DNA of 64,000 nucleotides from MFZZ01 sp964582715 (lineage in GTDB: Bacteria; Patescibacteriota; Microgenomatia; UBA1406; GWC2-37-13): assembly GCA_964582715.1 (NCBI GenBank), contig CAZOSM010000002.1, positions 310,001 to 374,000 of the forward strand, given 5' to 3'. The notes below the pieces were generated by a model. It was not told the DNA's origin. It ran no database searches and worked only from the letters and a program-made list of their open reading frames with translations. Below, piece after piece: positions 43,638-52,168 of the stretch (within the stretch, counting starts at the first letter, position 1; each line of letters opens with the position of its first letter). The position numbers and the translations under genes are program-made.

Positions 43638-43714
43638 TGGTGTCCTCGAGAAGATTCGAACTTCCGGCCTTTGGTTCCGCAAACCAACGCTCTATCCAAC
43701 TGAGCTACGAGGAC
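43638..43714 (-). tRNA. tRNA-Arg (GCG)
   Basis: Complete cloverleaf on the minus strand: acceptor GTCCTCG/CGAGGAC, anticodon stem TTGGT/ACCAA around loop TTGCGGA, T-loop TTCGAAT, and encoded CCA (43640-43638). The anticodon reads GCG, for Arg CGC/CGU codons. This is unusual since most bacteria use ACG (inosine) for this box. Confidence 0.9.
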
Positions 43715-43769
43715 ATATTTTGTACTCACTATTGTATCATGAAGGCCTTTCAAACGAAAGAAGATACTG

Positions 43770-45461
43770 TTACCAACTTCCTCCTCCACCACCGCCTCCG
43801 CCGCCACCAGAGAATCCTCCACCACCCGATCCAGAAGAAAAACCAGTGCTGGATGTAGTTGGAGTTGCAGCAGAATTAAATGATGAAAATGATGAGTTCA
43901 GACTATTGGTAAATGTATGTGCATTAAATACTCGAACTGGTGTAGAACTGACAAACCATTCAGGCTGTTTCATATCAATATCTGCAAAACGCTTAGCCCA
44001 TACTTTTTCTACTCCGAATGCAACAGCAAAAGGAAGCAGCTTTTCAAAAAATATCTGATTTTTAGCCTGAAATTCGAGTTGTCTTTCTTGAGAAGTAAGA
44101 AAATTTTTGAGTGAACGTGCATGATTTGCAGCATGAACTCCATCCATGGTCTTTTTGGGCATAAGTCTTCCAAAAATACTGGCCATAAGAAGTAATAAAA
44201 AATTAAACGTCATAGCACCAGCAATAGCCATACCAGTATAAAAGCTACGAACTTTATGAGGATGCTCGGGGAAATATCCCTCTCTTACAACGCTCTTATA
44301 CAGTTCATCTTGGACATCTTTTACCGTATCATAGAGCTTGGCAGTTTTAAGATGCACTTTATTTTTAGTTGAGAATAAACCTCGTAGTATGGTTTTTTCA
44401 AAATTTCTTAAAGAAGAATCTTGCTCAAAGTCTTTTCCTTTTTCTAAATCAAAATCATTCTTCTTGTTTTCTCTTATTTTCAGGTACCCACGTCTTGCTA
44501 AATCTACTATAAGAGCAGAAATCTCTCGTGGACCGGCATGTTCATCAATAAGCGTACCAGTTTCGGCTGGTGTTAAATGACGCCCTGCTTTAGTTTTAGG
44601 AGATTCAAAGGCAGCCTGTATCTTACCAAAATGGCTATCGGGGTCACGTCCTTTTAGGTACCAGCGAAGAGGTAAGTATATTGGATACACTATATACCAG
44701 AGTATACCTAGAATGAGAAGTGCTACTAATGTGATTTTTCCTCCAATGGTATCCCAAAAAGAGATCACTTCCTGTGGATGCAATTCCGCAATAATATCTT
44801 TCGGAAAGGTTGCCACAACAGATAATCCTTCGGCTGCTGGGATAGAAGAAGTGCTTTGAAACACTACTTCTGATTCTTGAATGGTACCAATACAATTAGT
44901 GTCTGATGAACCATATGCTCCGGTATAACAGTCTTCAGACGTTATAGATGCTTGTGTATTTTCCGGCAAAGAAATTGTTGCAGTTATTTTTCTTATTGGT
45001 ACATCCCATTGATTACCATTTATATTCCAATAGAGTTCATCATGATCAGAGAAATAGGTTAAAGCTCCGCCCACACTGTATTGAATAATATAGGTATTAA
45101 GCCCAGTAATTGTTTTATGAGGGTCACCAATTTTTAGTTCAACATCTCCTCCATTTCTCTCTATTTCGTACGTATATACATTTCCTTCAGGATCGATGAT
45201 ATCTATAAGTTCAAAAGACATTCTGAACTTTTTCCCTTCATTATTGGTTTTATCTAGAGGGATCGTCCTAAAAATACCATGACGTTCATCTTTACCAAAA
45301 TCATATTCAATCGTTTCTGTAACCACTATTTCTCCTGATTCTCTTATCTGTATATTACTATGAAAAGATCTTATATGTTCTCCGGAGAGTTCCTGAGCCA
45401 AAATGCTACCAGTAACAAATCCTAATGCTACTATTAAGAAGAAATTTATAATAAATCTCAT
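43770..45461 (-). CDS. DUF2207 membrane protein with Gly-rich tail
   Basis: The 563-residue protein has a signal peptide (1-23) and the DUF2207 extracellular domain (about 24-230). Its hallmark strand is IQIRESGEIVVTETIEYDFG and GIFRTIPL. Two or three membrane segments (about 240-265 and 405-430) with a cytoplasmic winged-helix-like part between follow. A flexible tail ends in polyglycine (FSGGGGGGGGGGSW). The family is common in Gram-positive and CPR bacteria; its function is unknown, but it has been thought to act with TPM/LemA-type envelope proteins. TAGAAT ends 6 nt before the ATG. Confidence 0.85.
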   Translation of the reverse strand: MRFIINFFLIVALGFVTGSILAQELSGEHIRSFHSNIQIRESGEIVVTETIEYDFGKDERHGIFRTIPLDKTNNEGKKFRMSFELIDIIDPEGNVYTYEIERNGGDVELKIGDPHKTITGLNTYIIQYSVGGALTYFSDHDELYWNINGNQWDVPIRKITATISLPENTQASITSEDCYTGAYGSSDTNCIGTIQESEVVFQSTSSIPAAEGLSVVATFPKDIIAELHPQEVISFWDTIGGKITLVALLILGILWYIVYPIYLPLRWYLKGRDPDSHFGKIQAAFESPKTKAGRHLTPAETGTLIDEHAGPREISALIVDLARRGYLKIRENKKNDFDLEKGKDFEQDSSLRNFEKTILRGLFSTKNKVHLKTAKLYDTVKDVQDELYKSVVREGYFPEHPHKVRSFYTGMAIAGAMTFNFLLLLMASIFGRLMPKKTMDGVHAANHARSLKNFLTSQERQLEFQAKNQIFFEKLLPFAVAFGVEKVWAKRFADIDMKQPEWFVSSTPVRVFNAHTFTNSLNSSFSSFNSAATPTTSSTGFSSGSGGGGFSGGGGGGGGGGSW

Positions 45462-45673
45462 ATACCTATTCTAGCTTAATTCCATATAAATTGAAGAAGA
45501 TCATATTGATTTGATTCATGCTTATTTCCATACCTCTACTATAACTGATTTCATCACATAAATGCCAATCTACTTTTACCTAAGTAATAATAAGGATACT
45601 CAATACTGTTTACATATTTTATTCAAAGAAGAATGCATAAATATAGGCTTTCATACATCAACGCTAACAAAGG

Positions 45674-46438
45674 CTACTTTTCAATTTGAGGCTTCAGACT
45701 ATTAAACAATAAGTTGTATCTCATCTTCTCAAGATATGCAATGCGTTCATCTTCTAAAATCGTTACTTGAGGGATCGTACTTTTATATGTAATAAAAACT
45801 ACGCTATTGTTAAATATGAGGTAATCTGTTTCTGAAGTATAGCTTTCATCTATAAGTACTATCTGATTTCTATTTGTACCTTCTTCCTTTAAATATGTTT
45901 TGTTCTTATCGGTATTTCTGATAATCTGCTTAGTAGGGATCATTTGCTTCATATAGGCATCATAGTATACTTCACCGATATCACCAAGTATTTCTCTACC
46001 TTTTATTGATGTAAAGAACATATAGATCTGATCAGCAGACAAAGATAACTTAAAGATTTCTTCAACTGCCTTTTTACCTTCTTTATATTCAATACGTGGT
46101 TTTCCCTCTTTTCTATTATATAAGGCATCAAGTATCGACTTTTCTTTTTCAAGTGCCTCTGCTGTCATTTTAAACTGCATCTCTTTTTCCTTAGCTAAAG
46201 AAATAAGTTCCTGAGGTGAAGCAGGTACATACTTCTTTCTCTTACCCTCTATGGTTTCTGTAAGCAGCCCTTTATTAATCAATGATTCTACAAGAAGATA
46301 CACGGTAGTTCTTGGTATGGCAGTATTTTGAGCATACTCCAAAACAGTGGATGCACCCGTTTCTAAGGCATTGATATACACTTGTCCTTCTTCATCGGTA
46401 ATACCCATGGTGAATAAATAATGTTGAAGATTTTGCAT
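45674..46438 (-). CDS. TrmB-family transcriptional regulator
   Basis: The 254-residue protein begins with a TrmB-type winged helix (MGITDEEGQVYINALETGAS, then PRTTVYLLVESLINKGLL). A coiled dimer helix (about 80-115) and a C-terminal effector-binding half (about 120-254) follow. TrmB proteins sense sugars or other small molecules and mostly repress; the family is typical of archaea and of Patescibacteria. Its own promoter has a TGTCA-N7-TGACA dyad over the -35 box, which suggests autoregulation. A second such site lies at 46862-46878. Confidence 0.88.
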   Translation of the reverse strand: MQNLQHYLFTMGITDEEGQVYINALETGASTVLEYAQNTAIPRTTVYLLVESLINKGLLTETIEGKRKKYVPASPQELISLAKEKEMQFKMTAEALEKEKSILDALYNRKEGKPRIEYKEGKKAVEEIFKLSLSADQIYMFFTSIKGREILGDIGEVYYDAYMKQMIPTKQIIRNTDKNKTYLKEEGTNRNQIVLIDESYTSETDYLIFNNSVVFITYKSTIPQVTILEDERIAYLEKMRYNLLFNSLKPQIEK

Positions 46439-46444
46439 ACATAC

Positions 46445-46484
46445 ATGTTAAATAAAAATAACCACTATGTCAATTATTATGACA
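46445..46484 (-). promoter_or_regulatory. trmB promoter with operator TGTCA-N7-TGACA
   Basis: On the minus strand TTGACA (46473-46468), 17 bp, TAACAT (46450-46445), then 6 nt to the ATG at 46438 (leaderless). The -35 box is one arm of a dyad TGTCA-ATTATTA-TGACA (46468-46484). A bound repressor there would exclude RNA polymerase. Confidence 0.6.
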
Positions 46485-46560
46485 TTAGTAATCTACTATT
46501 ATTGCGTAAACATGTATTAACTCCTTTACTCAGTACTAATCTATGATAGAATAGTTTTCA

Positions 46561-46644
46561 GCCGGAGTGGCGGAATTGGCAGACGCGCACGCTTCAGGGG
46601 CGTGTGGTAGCAATATCGTGGAGGTTCAACCCCTCTCTCCGGCA
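46561..46644 (+). tRNA. tRNA-Leu (CAG)
   Basis: A class II tRNA: acceptor GCCGGAG/CTCCGGC, anticodon stem CACGC/GCGTG with loop TTCAGGG (CAG), a long variable arm, T-loop TTCAACC. CCA is not encoded. A TATGAT box lies about 14 nt upstream. Confidence 0.93.
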
Positions 46645-46651
46645 CATTAAA

Positions 46652-46741
46652 GGAGGTGTCGCCTAGAGGCCTATGGCAGAGGTTTGCTAAACCTCCGAGC
46701 GTGTAAAAGCGCTCGCGTGGGTTCGAATCCCACCACCTCCG
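46652..46741 (+). tRNA. tRNA-Ser (GCT)
   Basis: A class II tRNA 7 nt after tRNA-Leu: acceptor GGAGGTG/CACCTCC, anticodon stem GAGGT/ACCTC with loop TTGCTAA (GCT), a long variable arm (GAGCG..CGCTC), and T-loop TTCGAAT. Discriminator G73 and no encoded CCA. It is probably co-transcribed with tRNA-Leu. Confidence 0.93.
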
Positions 46742-46859
46742 CTTAAACAAACTAATAAAGAGAGAATAGAAAACCTTCCGTTACTACCATTACGTTTAAC
46801 CTCATAAATATCTTACTTTGCTTGAACTAACTAAAAGAAATGTAAATGAACATACATAT

Positions 46860-46880
46860 AATGTCATAATTTATGACATT
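46860..46880. promoter_or_regulatory. 21-bp perfect palindrome containing TGTCA-N7-TGACA
   Basis: AATGTCATAA-T-TTATGACATT. The inner part (46862-46878) has the same TGTCA-N7-TGACA form as the operator over the trmB promoter. It is at the 3' end of the nucleotidyltransferase gene, about 120 bp past the tRNA-Ser gene. It may be a second regulator site or an AT-rich RNA hairpin. Confidence 0.45.
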
Positions 46881-47692
46881 TATTTTATCCTGTTGGATAA
46901 GGCTTTGTTTTCATAATCTTCCTGTATGAGCCAGAGTTGCTCGTTATGAAAATGCCAAGCATACCCCTTTTTCCTTAACCACCAGGTTTGTATTCTTTGT
47001 AATACATTATCTAGAAATTTAATTAACTTAGGTTGGTACAAAGTCTTATCTGGCAACTTCGCTTTAGAAAGTGAGACCTGAGGAAAGAAGTGTTTTACCC
47101 ATTTATTACTGGCTAAAAAAGCATCATATAAATTATTTTTATCTAATACAGGTTTCAGTTGTAATATTTCATGCCCGATATACTCATTCTGTTTTATTGA
47201 AGGTATATTGAGACCTTTTACTGAAAAGAATAGATTAAAGCAGAATTTAATACCAACATCTTTATTGATTGCTATAACAAGATATTTATAAAGTAAAAGA
47301 ATAAAGCGAGTGATCCAGATCGTATGGGCTTGAGTAATAACAAATAGGTCAATATCTCCTTTTGTACTCGTATTATGCATACTGAGGGATCCAGAAATCC
47401 CTACAAATTGGACTGTTGGAATATATCCAAGTTGTTTTAGATAAGGGAATGATTGTTGTAATAGTCTTTGTGCTATTTTCTCTCTCTTTTTAAATATTTT
47501 AAAATGGTCTTTGTGAAGGGTTAATCGATTACCTTGTTTAATGATTCTCTTTTCCTTGATGAGTTTTTCTATTAAATAATTAAACTCACGTTCACCTATT
47601 TCTTTATTCAAAAACAAATGGGTTTCCTTAATAGTTGGAGGGTAGGAGAAGGTGGAAAAATACTGAAGAACATGAATTATAGATTCTGTCAT
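46880..47692 (-). CDS. Nucleotidyltransferase-domain protein with N-terminal winged helix
   Basis: The 270-residue protein has an N-terminal helical/winged-helix part (about 1-85) and a DNA-polymerase-beta-type nucleotidyltransferase core. The core is VGISGSLSMHNTSTKGDIDLFVI, with the GS and DxD metal residues. The rest is a helical domain with a hydrophobic helix (about 135-160). The substrate is unknown; relatives may modify sugars, proteins or RNA. The ATG at 47692 is one base past the WecG stop (TAAtATG), so they are co-translated; this suggests a role in surface-polymer synthesis rather than as a toxin. Confidence 0.7.
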   Translation of the reverse strand: MTESIIHVLQYFSTFSYPPTIKETHLFLNKEIGEREFNYLIEKLIKEKRIIKQGNRLTLHKDHFKIFKKREKIAQRLLQQSFPYLKQLGYIPTVQFVGISGSLSMHNTSTKGDIDLFVITQAHTIWITRFILLLYKYLVIAINKDVGIKFCFNLFFSVKGLNIPSIKQNEYIGHEILQLKPVLDKNNLYDAFLASNKWVKHFFPQVSLSKAKLPDKTLYQPKLIKFLDNVLQRIQTWWLRKKGYAWHFHNEQLWLIQEDYENKALSNRIK

Positions 47693-47693
47693 A

Positions 47694-48446
47694 TTATCTT
47701 TCAAATAGACCCAAACGTTGTAAACCTATTAGATACATAAATCTTAATAAACTAAGCTGTCTTTTCCATCGCCATGGCTGTAAGATAAGTCGAAAAAGCC
47801 ATTCCAAACCTATAGATCGGATTACTTGTGGAGCTCGTGGTATAGCTCCAACCTCAAAGTCAAAACTCCCACCTACCCCCATACACACAATGCCCTCTAA
47901 CTTCTCTTTATGTGCATATATCCATTTCTCCTGGTAGGGTGAACCAAATGCCACAAACATGATTTGCGGCTTGTAATCAGCTACTATAGAAAATATGGCT
48001 TCTTCTTCCTGCTGAGTAGGCTTGTTAATATCTGAAATTCCCTGTATACCTATGAATTTTGAGCTTGAATATAATTTACTATAGCGGTCGGCCATCTTCT
48101 CTGCTAAATCAGCTCTACCACCCAAAAAAAGCACTCGTAAGCTACTTTTACTACAGGTTTTTAACAACTTTTTCATGAAGTCTACACCTGGTATTCGTTG
48201 TTGAACTGAAATTCCTAATATAGAGCTTCCCAACAGTACACCCACCCCATCTGGCAGCTGAATATCGCCTTCTGACAGTATTTTTCTAAACTTCTCATCC
48301 TCCTGAGCAGTGACTACTATCTCTGGATTAATAGATACTATATGAAAGAAACCACTTGGTGAGTCCAAGTACAATAATATTTTCTCTAGGTTATTATTAG
48401 CATTATTGAACTCAACTGGGATGTTAAGTATTTTTTTGTTTTTCAT
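47694..48446 (-). CDS. WecG/TagA/CpsF-family glycosyltransferase
   Basis: The 250-residue protein shows the GT26 pattern: FHIVSINPEIVVTAQEDEKF, LPDGVGVLLGSSIL with the catalytic Asp, RVLFLGGRADLAEKM, FVAFGSPYQEKWIYAHK, and GVGGSFDFEVGAIPRAPQVI. WecG/TagA enzymes add ManNAc(A) to undecaprenyl-diphosphate-GlcNAc, the second step of teichoic-acid or common-antigen linkage units. A GlcNAc-1-P transferase partner is not in the window. TATAAT lies 10 nt before the ATG. Confidence 0.9.
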   Translation of the reverse strand: MKNKKILNIPVEFNNANNNLEKILLYLDSPSGFFHIVSINPEIVVTAQEDEKFRKILSEGDIQLPDGVGVLLGSSILGISVQQRIPGVDFMKKLLKTCSKSSLRVLFLGGRADLAEKMADRYSKLYSSSKFIGIQGISDINKPTQQEEEAIFSIVADYKPQIMFVAFGSPYQEKWIYAHKEKLEGIVCMGVGGSFDFEVGAIPRAPQVIRSIGLEWLFRLILQPWRWKRQLSLLRFMYLIGLQRLGLFER

Positions 48447-48734
48447 CAATATATTACAATTATAAGTTAGTAATATTTTTATATATATTCTATAAAATTT
48501 ACTGTTGTTAAAATTAATTGATCTGAATATATCCTTACAACAAAGGAAAATCAGTTATTATTCGGTGTTTTTGCTATCAAAGCTATGAAATTTACTATAT
48601 CTTTACGCCTTGATTTACTTATTTCTCGATTAAATCCTATTGATTGACTTATTGAACTTAACACACTTCTTATTATAGGACAATTATGACTCCTGTTGAT
48701 CATATATAGACTGTTCCTGAGCGCCAGATTACCC

Positions 48735-49745
48735 CTATCTTATTGCCTTTTTATAACTATCCAAATTTTCTATAGCCATTCCTATGCCTCTGATTACACA
48801 AAAGAGTGGTTCTTCGACCACAAAAGCAGGAACTCCTGTGTAATAAGTAATATATTTGTCTAGGTTTCCAAGCATTGAACTTCCACCCGACAGAACAATC
48901 CCTTTATCCACAATATCTGCAGCAAGCTCTGGTGGACTTTCTGCGAGCACTTCTTTTACTCCCTCTATAATCTGTTTGAGAGGCTTTTGCAGTGCAATAT
49001 TAATACTATTCTCGCCTACTTCCATAATCTTAGGGAGGCCAGATTGGCTATCACGTCCTCGAACCTCCATTGTCTTTTCTTTAAAATCTTCATTATCAAG
49101 CACGTGAGCATTACCTACTTTCATTTTGATCTCCTCTGCAGTACGCTCTCCAACATGTAAGTTATGTGTCTTACGCATATGGTTCAATATGGATTCATCA
49201 AACTTTGTACCTGCAGATCTTACTGTTTTAAAAACAACAAGCTGTCCCAATGATAAGATGCCTATTTCAGCAGTACCCCCACCAATATTGACTATCATAT
49301 GTCCAGATGGCTGAGATATAGGAATACGCGCGCCAATTGCTGCAGCGAGAGGCTCCTCAATCAAATATACATCAGAAGCTCCAGCTTGTTTACAAGCAGC
49401 AACAACTGCCCTCTTTTCTACCTGAGACGAGCCACCAGGGATAGAGATCATAACTTCTGGCCAGAAAACTTTTCCTTTTAAGGCTTTACGAAGAAAATAG
49501 GTAATCATAGCAGAGGTAGTTGTATAATCTGCAATAACTCCTTCTCTCATAGGTCTAGAAGCAACAATGGAGTTTGGTGTACGCCCAAGCATTTCACGTG
49601 CTTCTTCACCCACTGCAAGTACCTGTTTATCTTCTTCTGCATATGTCACAACAGTAGGTTCATTGAGTACAATACCTTCGTTTGCCACATACACAAGTGT
49701 GTTTGCTGTCCCCAGATCAATACCGACTTTCTTTTTAAACCACAT
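48735..49745 (-). CDS. mreB: Rod-shape protein MreB
   Basis: The 336-residue actin homologue has phosphate-1 GIDLGTANTLVYV, phosphate-2 IGGGTAEIGIL and the adenosine loop GIVLSGGSSML. It forms membrane-bound filaments that guide wall synthesis. I start at 49745 (ATG, WFKKK) rather than the TTG two codons up. No mreC/D follows; the next plus-strand gene is a PEGA protein. The 48450-48734 spacer holds no visible gene. Some residues at the C-terminus are shorter than in E. coli. Confidence 0.95.
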   Translation of the reverse strand: MWFKKKVGIDLGTANTLVYVANEGIVLNEPTVVTYAEEDKQVLAVGEEAREMLGRTPNSIVASRPMREGVIADYTTTSAMITYFLRKALKGKVFWPEVMISIPGGSSQVEKRAVVAACKQAGASDVYLIEEPLAAAIGARIPISQPSGHMIVNIGGGTAEIGILSLGQLVVFKTVRSAGTKFDESILNHMRKTHNLHVGERTAEEIKMKVGNAHVLDNEDFKEKTMEVRGRDSQSGLPKIMEVGENSINIALQKPLKQIIEGVKEVLAESPPELAADIVDKGIVLSGGSSMLGNLDKYITYYTGVPAFVVEEPLFCVIRGIGMAIENLDSYKKAIR

Positions 49746-49770
49746 AAACAAAAATAACTATCAAATTTCA

Positions 49771-49873
49771 AATGTCCAATTTCCAATCTAATGATATTAA
49801 CGCGATGATATGAAGACTTTATTACTATTTTTACAGCTTGGATATAGAAATTGGGACTTGGAAATTAGACATT
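49771..49873. repeat. Imperfect inverted repeat (MITE-like) in the mreB-PEGA spacer
   Basis: AATGTCCAATTTCCAA (49771-49786) and TTGGAAATTAGACATT (49858-49873) are 16-bp arms with one mismatch, about 71 bp apart. AT-rich arms of this wording recur in CPR genomes; whether they are mobile or hairpins cannot be told here. A TATAAT at about 49899 and an AAAAACATA/TATGTTTTT hairpin (49939-49965) follow in the same spacer. Confidence 0.4.
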
Positions 49874-49989
49874 AGACTAATCTATTTAGTGTATTTATTG
49901 TATAATATAGTCAGCAAAAATACATGAAGAGCGACCTAAAAAACATATCATAATAGTATGTTTTTATTACAAACTAGATACCTTAATGC

Positions 49990-51324
49990 ATGAAAGTTGT
50001 TATTGACACTACTAAAAATTTGCTTCCGCGCATTTTCTTTTTAACTCTATTTATCATTATATTAGTAGGTGTTATTGCATATGCCCGGGGTTATCGGATT
50101 AATTTTGATGAAGGAACAGTAACTTCAACGGGTATCGTTTCAGTTAATTCTGCTCCAAAACCAGCAAAGGTATACGTAAATGGAGAACTCAAAGGTGCAA
50201 CGGATATTAATCTCACTCTTCCTTATGGTCAGTACAAGATTGAAGTTAAAAAAGATGGATATACCTCTTGGGAAAAAAATATTTCACTCAAAGGTGAAAT
50301 AGTCATGAGCTTAGATGCTCATTTATTTCCTAAAAATCCATCCCTTACGCCACTTACCAATTTAGGAATTGTTCAGGCGATACCTGTAGGAAATACAGAT
50401 AACATTATTTTGTTTAGCCAAACAGGAGATGAAGAAAAAGATGGAGTCTATCTATTTGAGTCAGCAACTCGTACAATTGCTATCTTTCCCCCACTTAATC
50501 CATTACTTCTGAGTACCCTCCTTCCTGAAGGGAGTGATCTCAATACAGCTGAAGTTGAATTCTCACCAAATTATAGACAAGCAATTCTTACCTTAACTGA
50601 TGAGGAGTTAGAAGAAGAGACAGCTTACTTAATCTCTCTTGAAAATGAGAATACAGAGCTTTTGGATATTACCTCTTCTAAACAAAATATCTTAAATGCC
50701 TGGGATAAGGAAAAAAATGAAGAACTTGCAAAAGTTATCGAAACGCTTCCTAAAGAACTAGTTGATATAGCAATAGAAACATTCCAGGTAATCTCTGTAG
50801 CACCAGACGAAAAACGTATCATGTACCGTGCAAAAGCTGACGTAACCCTTCCGCTGGTTATTAATCCACCTCTTATTGGTGCCAATCAAACTCCAGAAGA
50901 ACGTAACTTACAAGCAGGAGGTATATATATTTATGACAAGAAAGAAGATAAAAATTACCCCATTCCAGTTGAGATTAATATAACAGAAGATATGATGACC
51001 GAAAATATTGAAGTCCCAGAAGAAATTGAACCCTCTGCTACTGATTCTGCAGAATCTGAGGTTCCCGAGTTATGGTATCCAGAAGTAGTAGAGCAAGTTA
51101 GTCATCTGGTAAAATGGTACCCAACCTCCGATTATATAGCGGTAAAAGAAGATAATCGTATTGTCCTCATGCAATATGATGGTGAGAATAAAGAGACTGT
51201 GTATGCTGGTCCTTTTGATGAGAACTTCTTTATGATTGCCCCTGATTGGAACTTACTAGTCATTATTAACCTTAATCCACAGGTTAACTCTTACGGAGAT
51301 TTATATTCAGTAGGTATTAAATAG
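49990..51324 (+). CDS. Membrane-anchored PEGA-domain protein with propeller-like region
   Basis: The 444-residue protein has a membrane anchor (about 12-30), a PEGA domain (about 45-110; VYVNGELKGATDINLTLPYG, IEVKKDGYTSWEK), and a region of repeated beta strands (about 115-444) with WD/PQQ-like spacing that may be a propeller. PEGA domains occur in surface-layer and cell-wall contexts and often sit beside protein kinases. The start is supported by its position in the leader region. It converges with the sortase gene with an 8-base overlap. Confidence 0.75.
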   Translation: MKVVIDTTKNLLPRIFFLTLFIIILVGVIAYARGYRINFDEGTVTSTGIVSVNSAPKPAKVYVNGELKGATDINLTLPYGQYKIEVKKDGYTSWEKNISLKGEIVMSLDAHLFPKNPSLTPLTNLGIVQAIPVGNTDNIILFSQTGDEEKDGVYLFESATRTIAIFPPLNPLLLSTLLPEGSDLNTAEVEFSPNYRQAILTLTDEELEEETAYLISLENENTELLDITSSKQNILNAWDKEKNEELAKVIETLPKELVDIAIETFQVISVAPDEKRIMYRAKADVTLPLVINPPLIGANQTPEERNLQAGGIYIYDKKEDKNYPIPVEINITEDMMTENIEVPEEIEPSATDSAESEVPELWYPEVVEQVSHLVKWYPTSDYIAVKEDNRIVLMQYDGENKETVYAGPFDENFFMIAPDWNLLVIINLNPQVNSYGDLYSVGIK

Positions 51325-52009
51325 CCTCCTCCACTACGGGCTCTGCAAAAATGAGCATTCGTTTTAAGGTTGTACCTGGTGGCCAGCATGTTTGTAAGGT
51401 AAGAAATTCTGAATCTGTTTTTCTTGTTAAATACTCCACCTCTGACGGATCAACAACTTGCTTTCCTGTTACTCGATATACATGACGGGCACCTTTATAA
51501 AAGATATTGACTTCATCACCTTCTTCTAGCTTATAGAGCAAGTAAAAGACCGCATTATATGTTCCGACATTCCAAATATAATCTGTAGAATGGGCAAACA
51601 TAAAGATATGCCCTCCCTCCCCTGGGAAAGCCGTACCTTCTGCATGGGCCACTCCATGTTGAAGTGCATCGAGATATTCTACTTCATCTGCCGGGTTTAC
51701 ATTTGCCAATACATTTGCGTTAGCTGCGATTTTAGGTATAACAACACTAAATTCAGGATCTTCTGGGACTAATACTTCAACAGGTTCTACATTTAATGCT
51801 TGAGCTAAAGCTCCTTTTTTTGCTTTACCACTAAATTCCTTTTGAATTACAGCCGCTTCTTGAGGAGCTGCTACTACATACTCTTTTTGTGTTTGTTGAT
51901 CAACAAAATACTTCACCTCCTCAACAACAGGTTGATAGAAGGTTTTTGCTATGATAAACAAAGATGAAAATATAAGAAAATTACCGAGCGTACGTAATAA
52001 TAAAATCAT
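51317..52009 (-). CDS. Sortase (class E/D-like) transpeptidase
   Basis: The 230-residue protein has an N-terminal membrane anchor (about 3-22) and a catalytic domain with the triad His140 (MFAHSTDY), Cys208 (TLQTCWPPGTT) and Arg217 (TLKRM). Sortases cut LPxTG-like signals and join the Thr/Ser to an amino group on the wall or pilus. The LPQSG cohesin protein at 15662-16309 is the clear candidate substrate in this window. I take the ATG at 52009 (GGGAG 6 nt before it); an ATG at 52045 would overlap the tRNA 3' end. It converges on the PEGA gene with an 8-base overlap. Confidence 0.88.
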   Translation of the reverse strand: MILLLRTLGNFLIFSSLFIIAKTFYQPVVEEVKYFVDQQTQKEYVVAAPQEAAVIQKEFSGKAKKGALAQALNVEPVEVLVPEDPEFSVVIPKIAANANVLANVNPADEVEYLDALQHGVAHAEGTAFPGEGGHIFMFAHSTDYIWNVGTYNAVFYLLYKLEEGDEVNIFYKGARHVYRVTGKQVVDPSEVEYLTRKTDSEFLTLQTCWPPGTTLKRMLIFAEPVVEEAI

Positions 52010-52044
52010 GGTAAACTCCCATGATGGTAGACGTGTATGTTTCA

Positions 52045-52120
52045 TGGTGTCCCCAAGAGGATTCGAACCCCTAATTACCCCTTAGGACGGGGTAGTTATA
52101 TCCAATTTAACTATAGGGAC
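52045..52120 (-). tRNA. tRNA-Arg (CCT)
   Basis: Cloverleaf on the minus strand: acceptor GTCCCTA/TGGGGAC, anticodon stem ACCCC/GGGGT with loop GTCCTAA (CCT, reads AGG), T-loop TTCGAAT, encoded CCA (52047-52045). It lies 36 bp upstream of the sortase gene. Confidence 0.9.
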
Positions 52121-52168
52121 ATATACACAATTTTATCATGAATACCTTTAGACCGGTAAGAAGATGTA

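Noticed and set aside
46541..46750. 69-codon minus-strand frame
   Set aside because: It is the reverse complement of tRNA-Leu and tRNA-Ser, a common false ORF.
52010..52045. Sortase start at 52045
   Set aside because: That ATG overlaps the 3' CCA of tRNA-Arg; the ATG at 52009 has GGGAG before it and keeps the membrane anchor.
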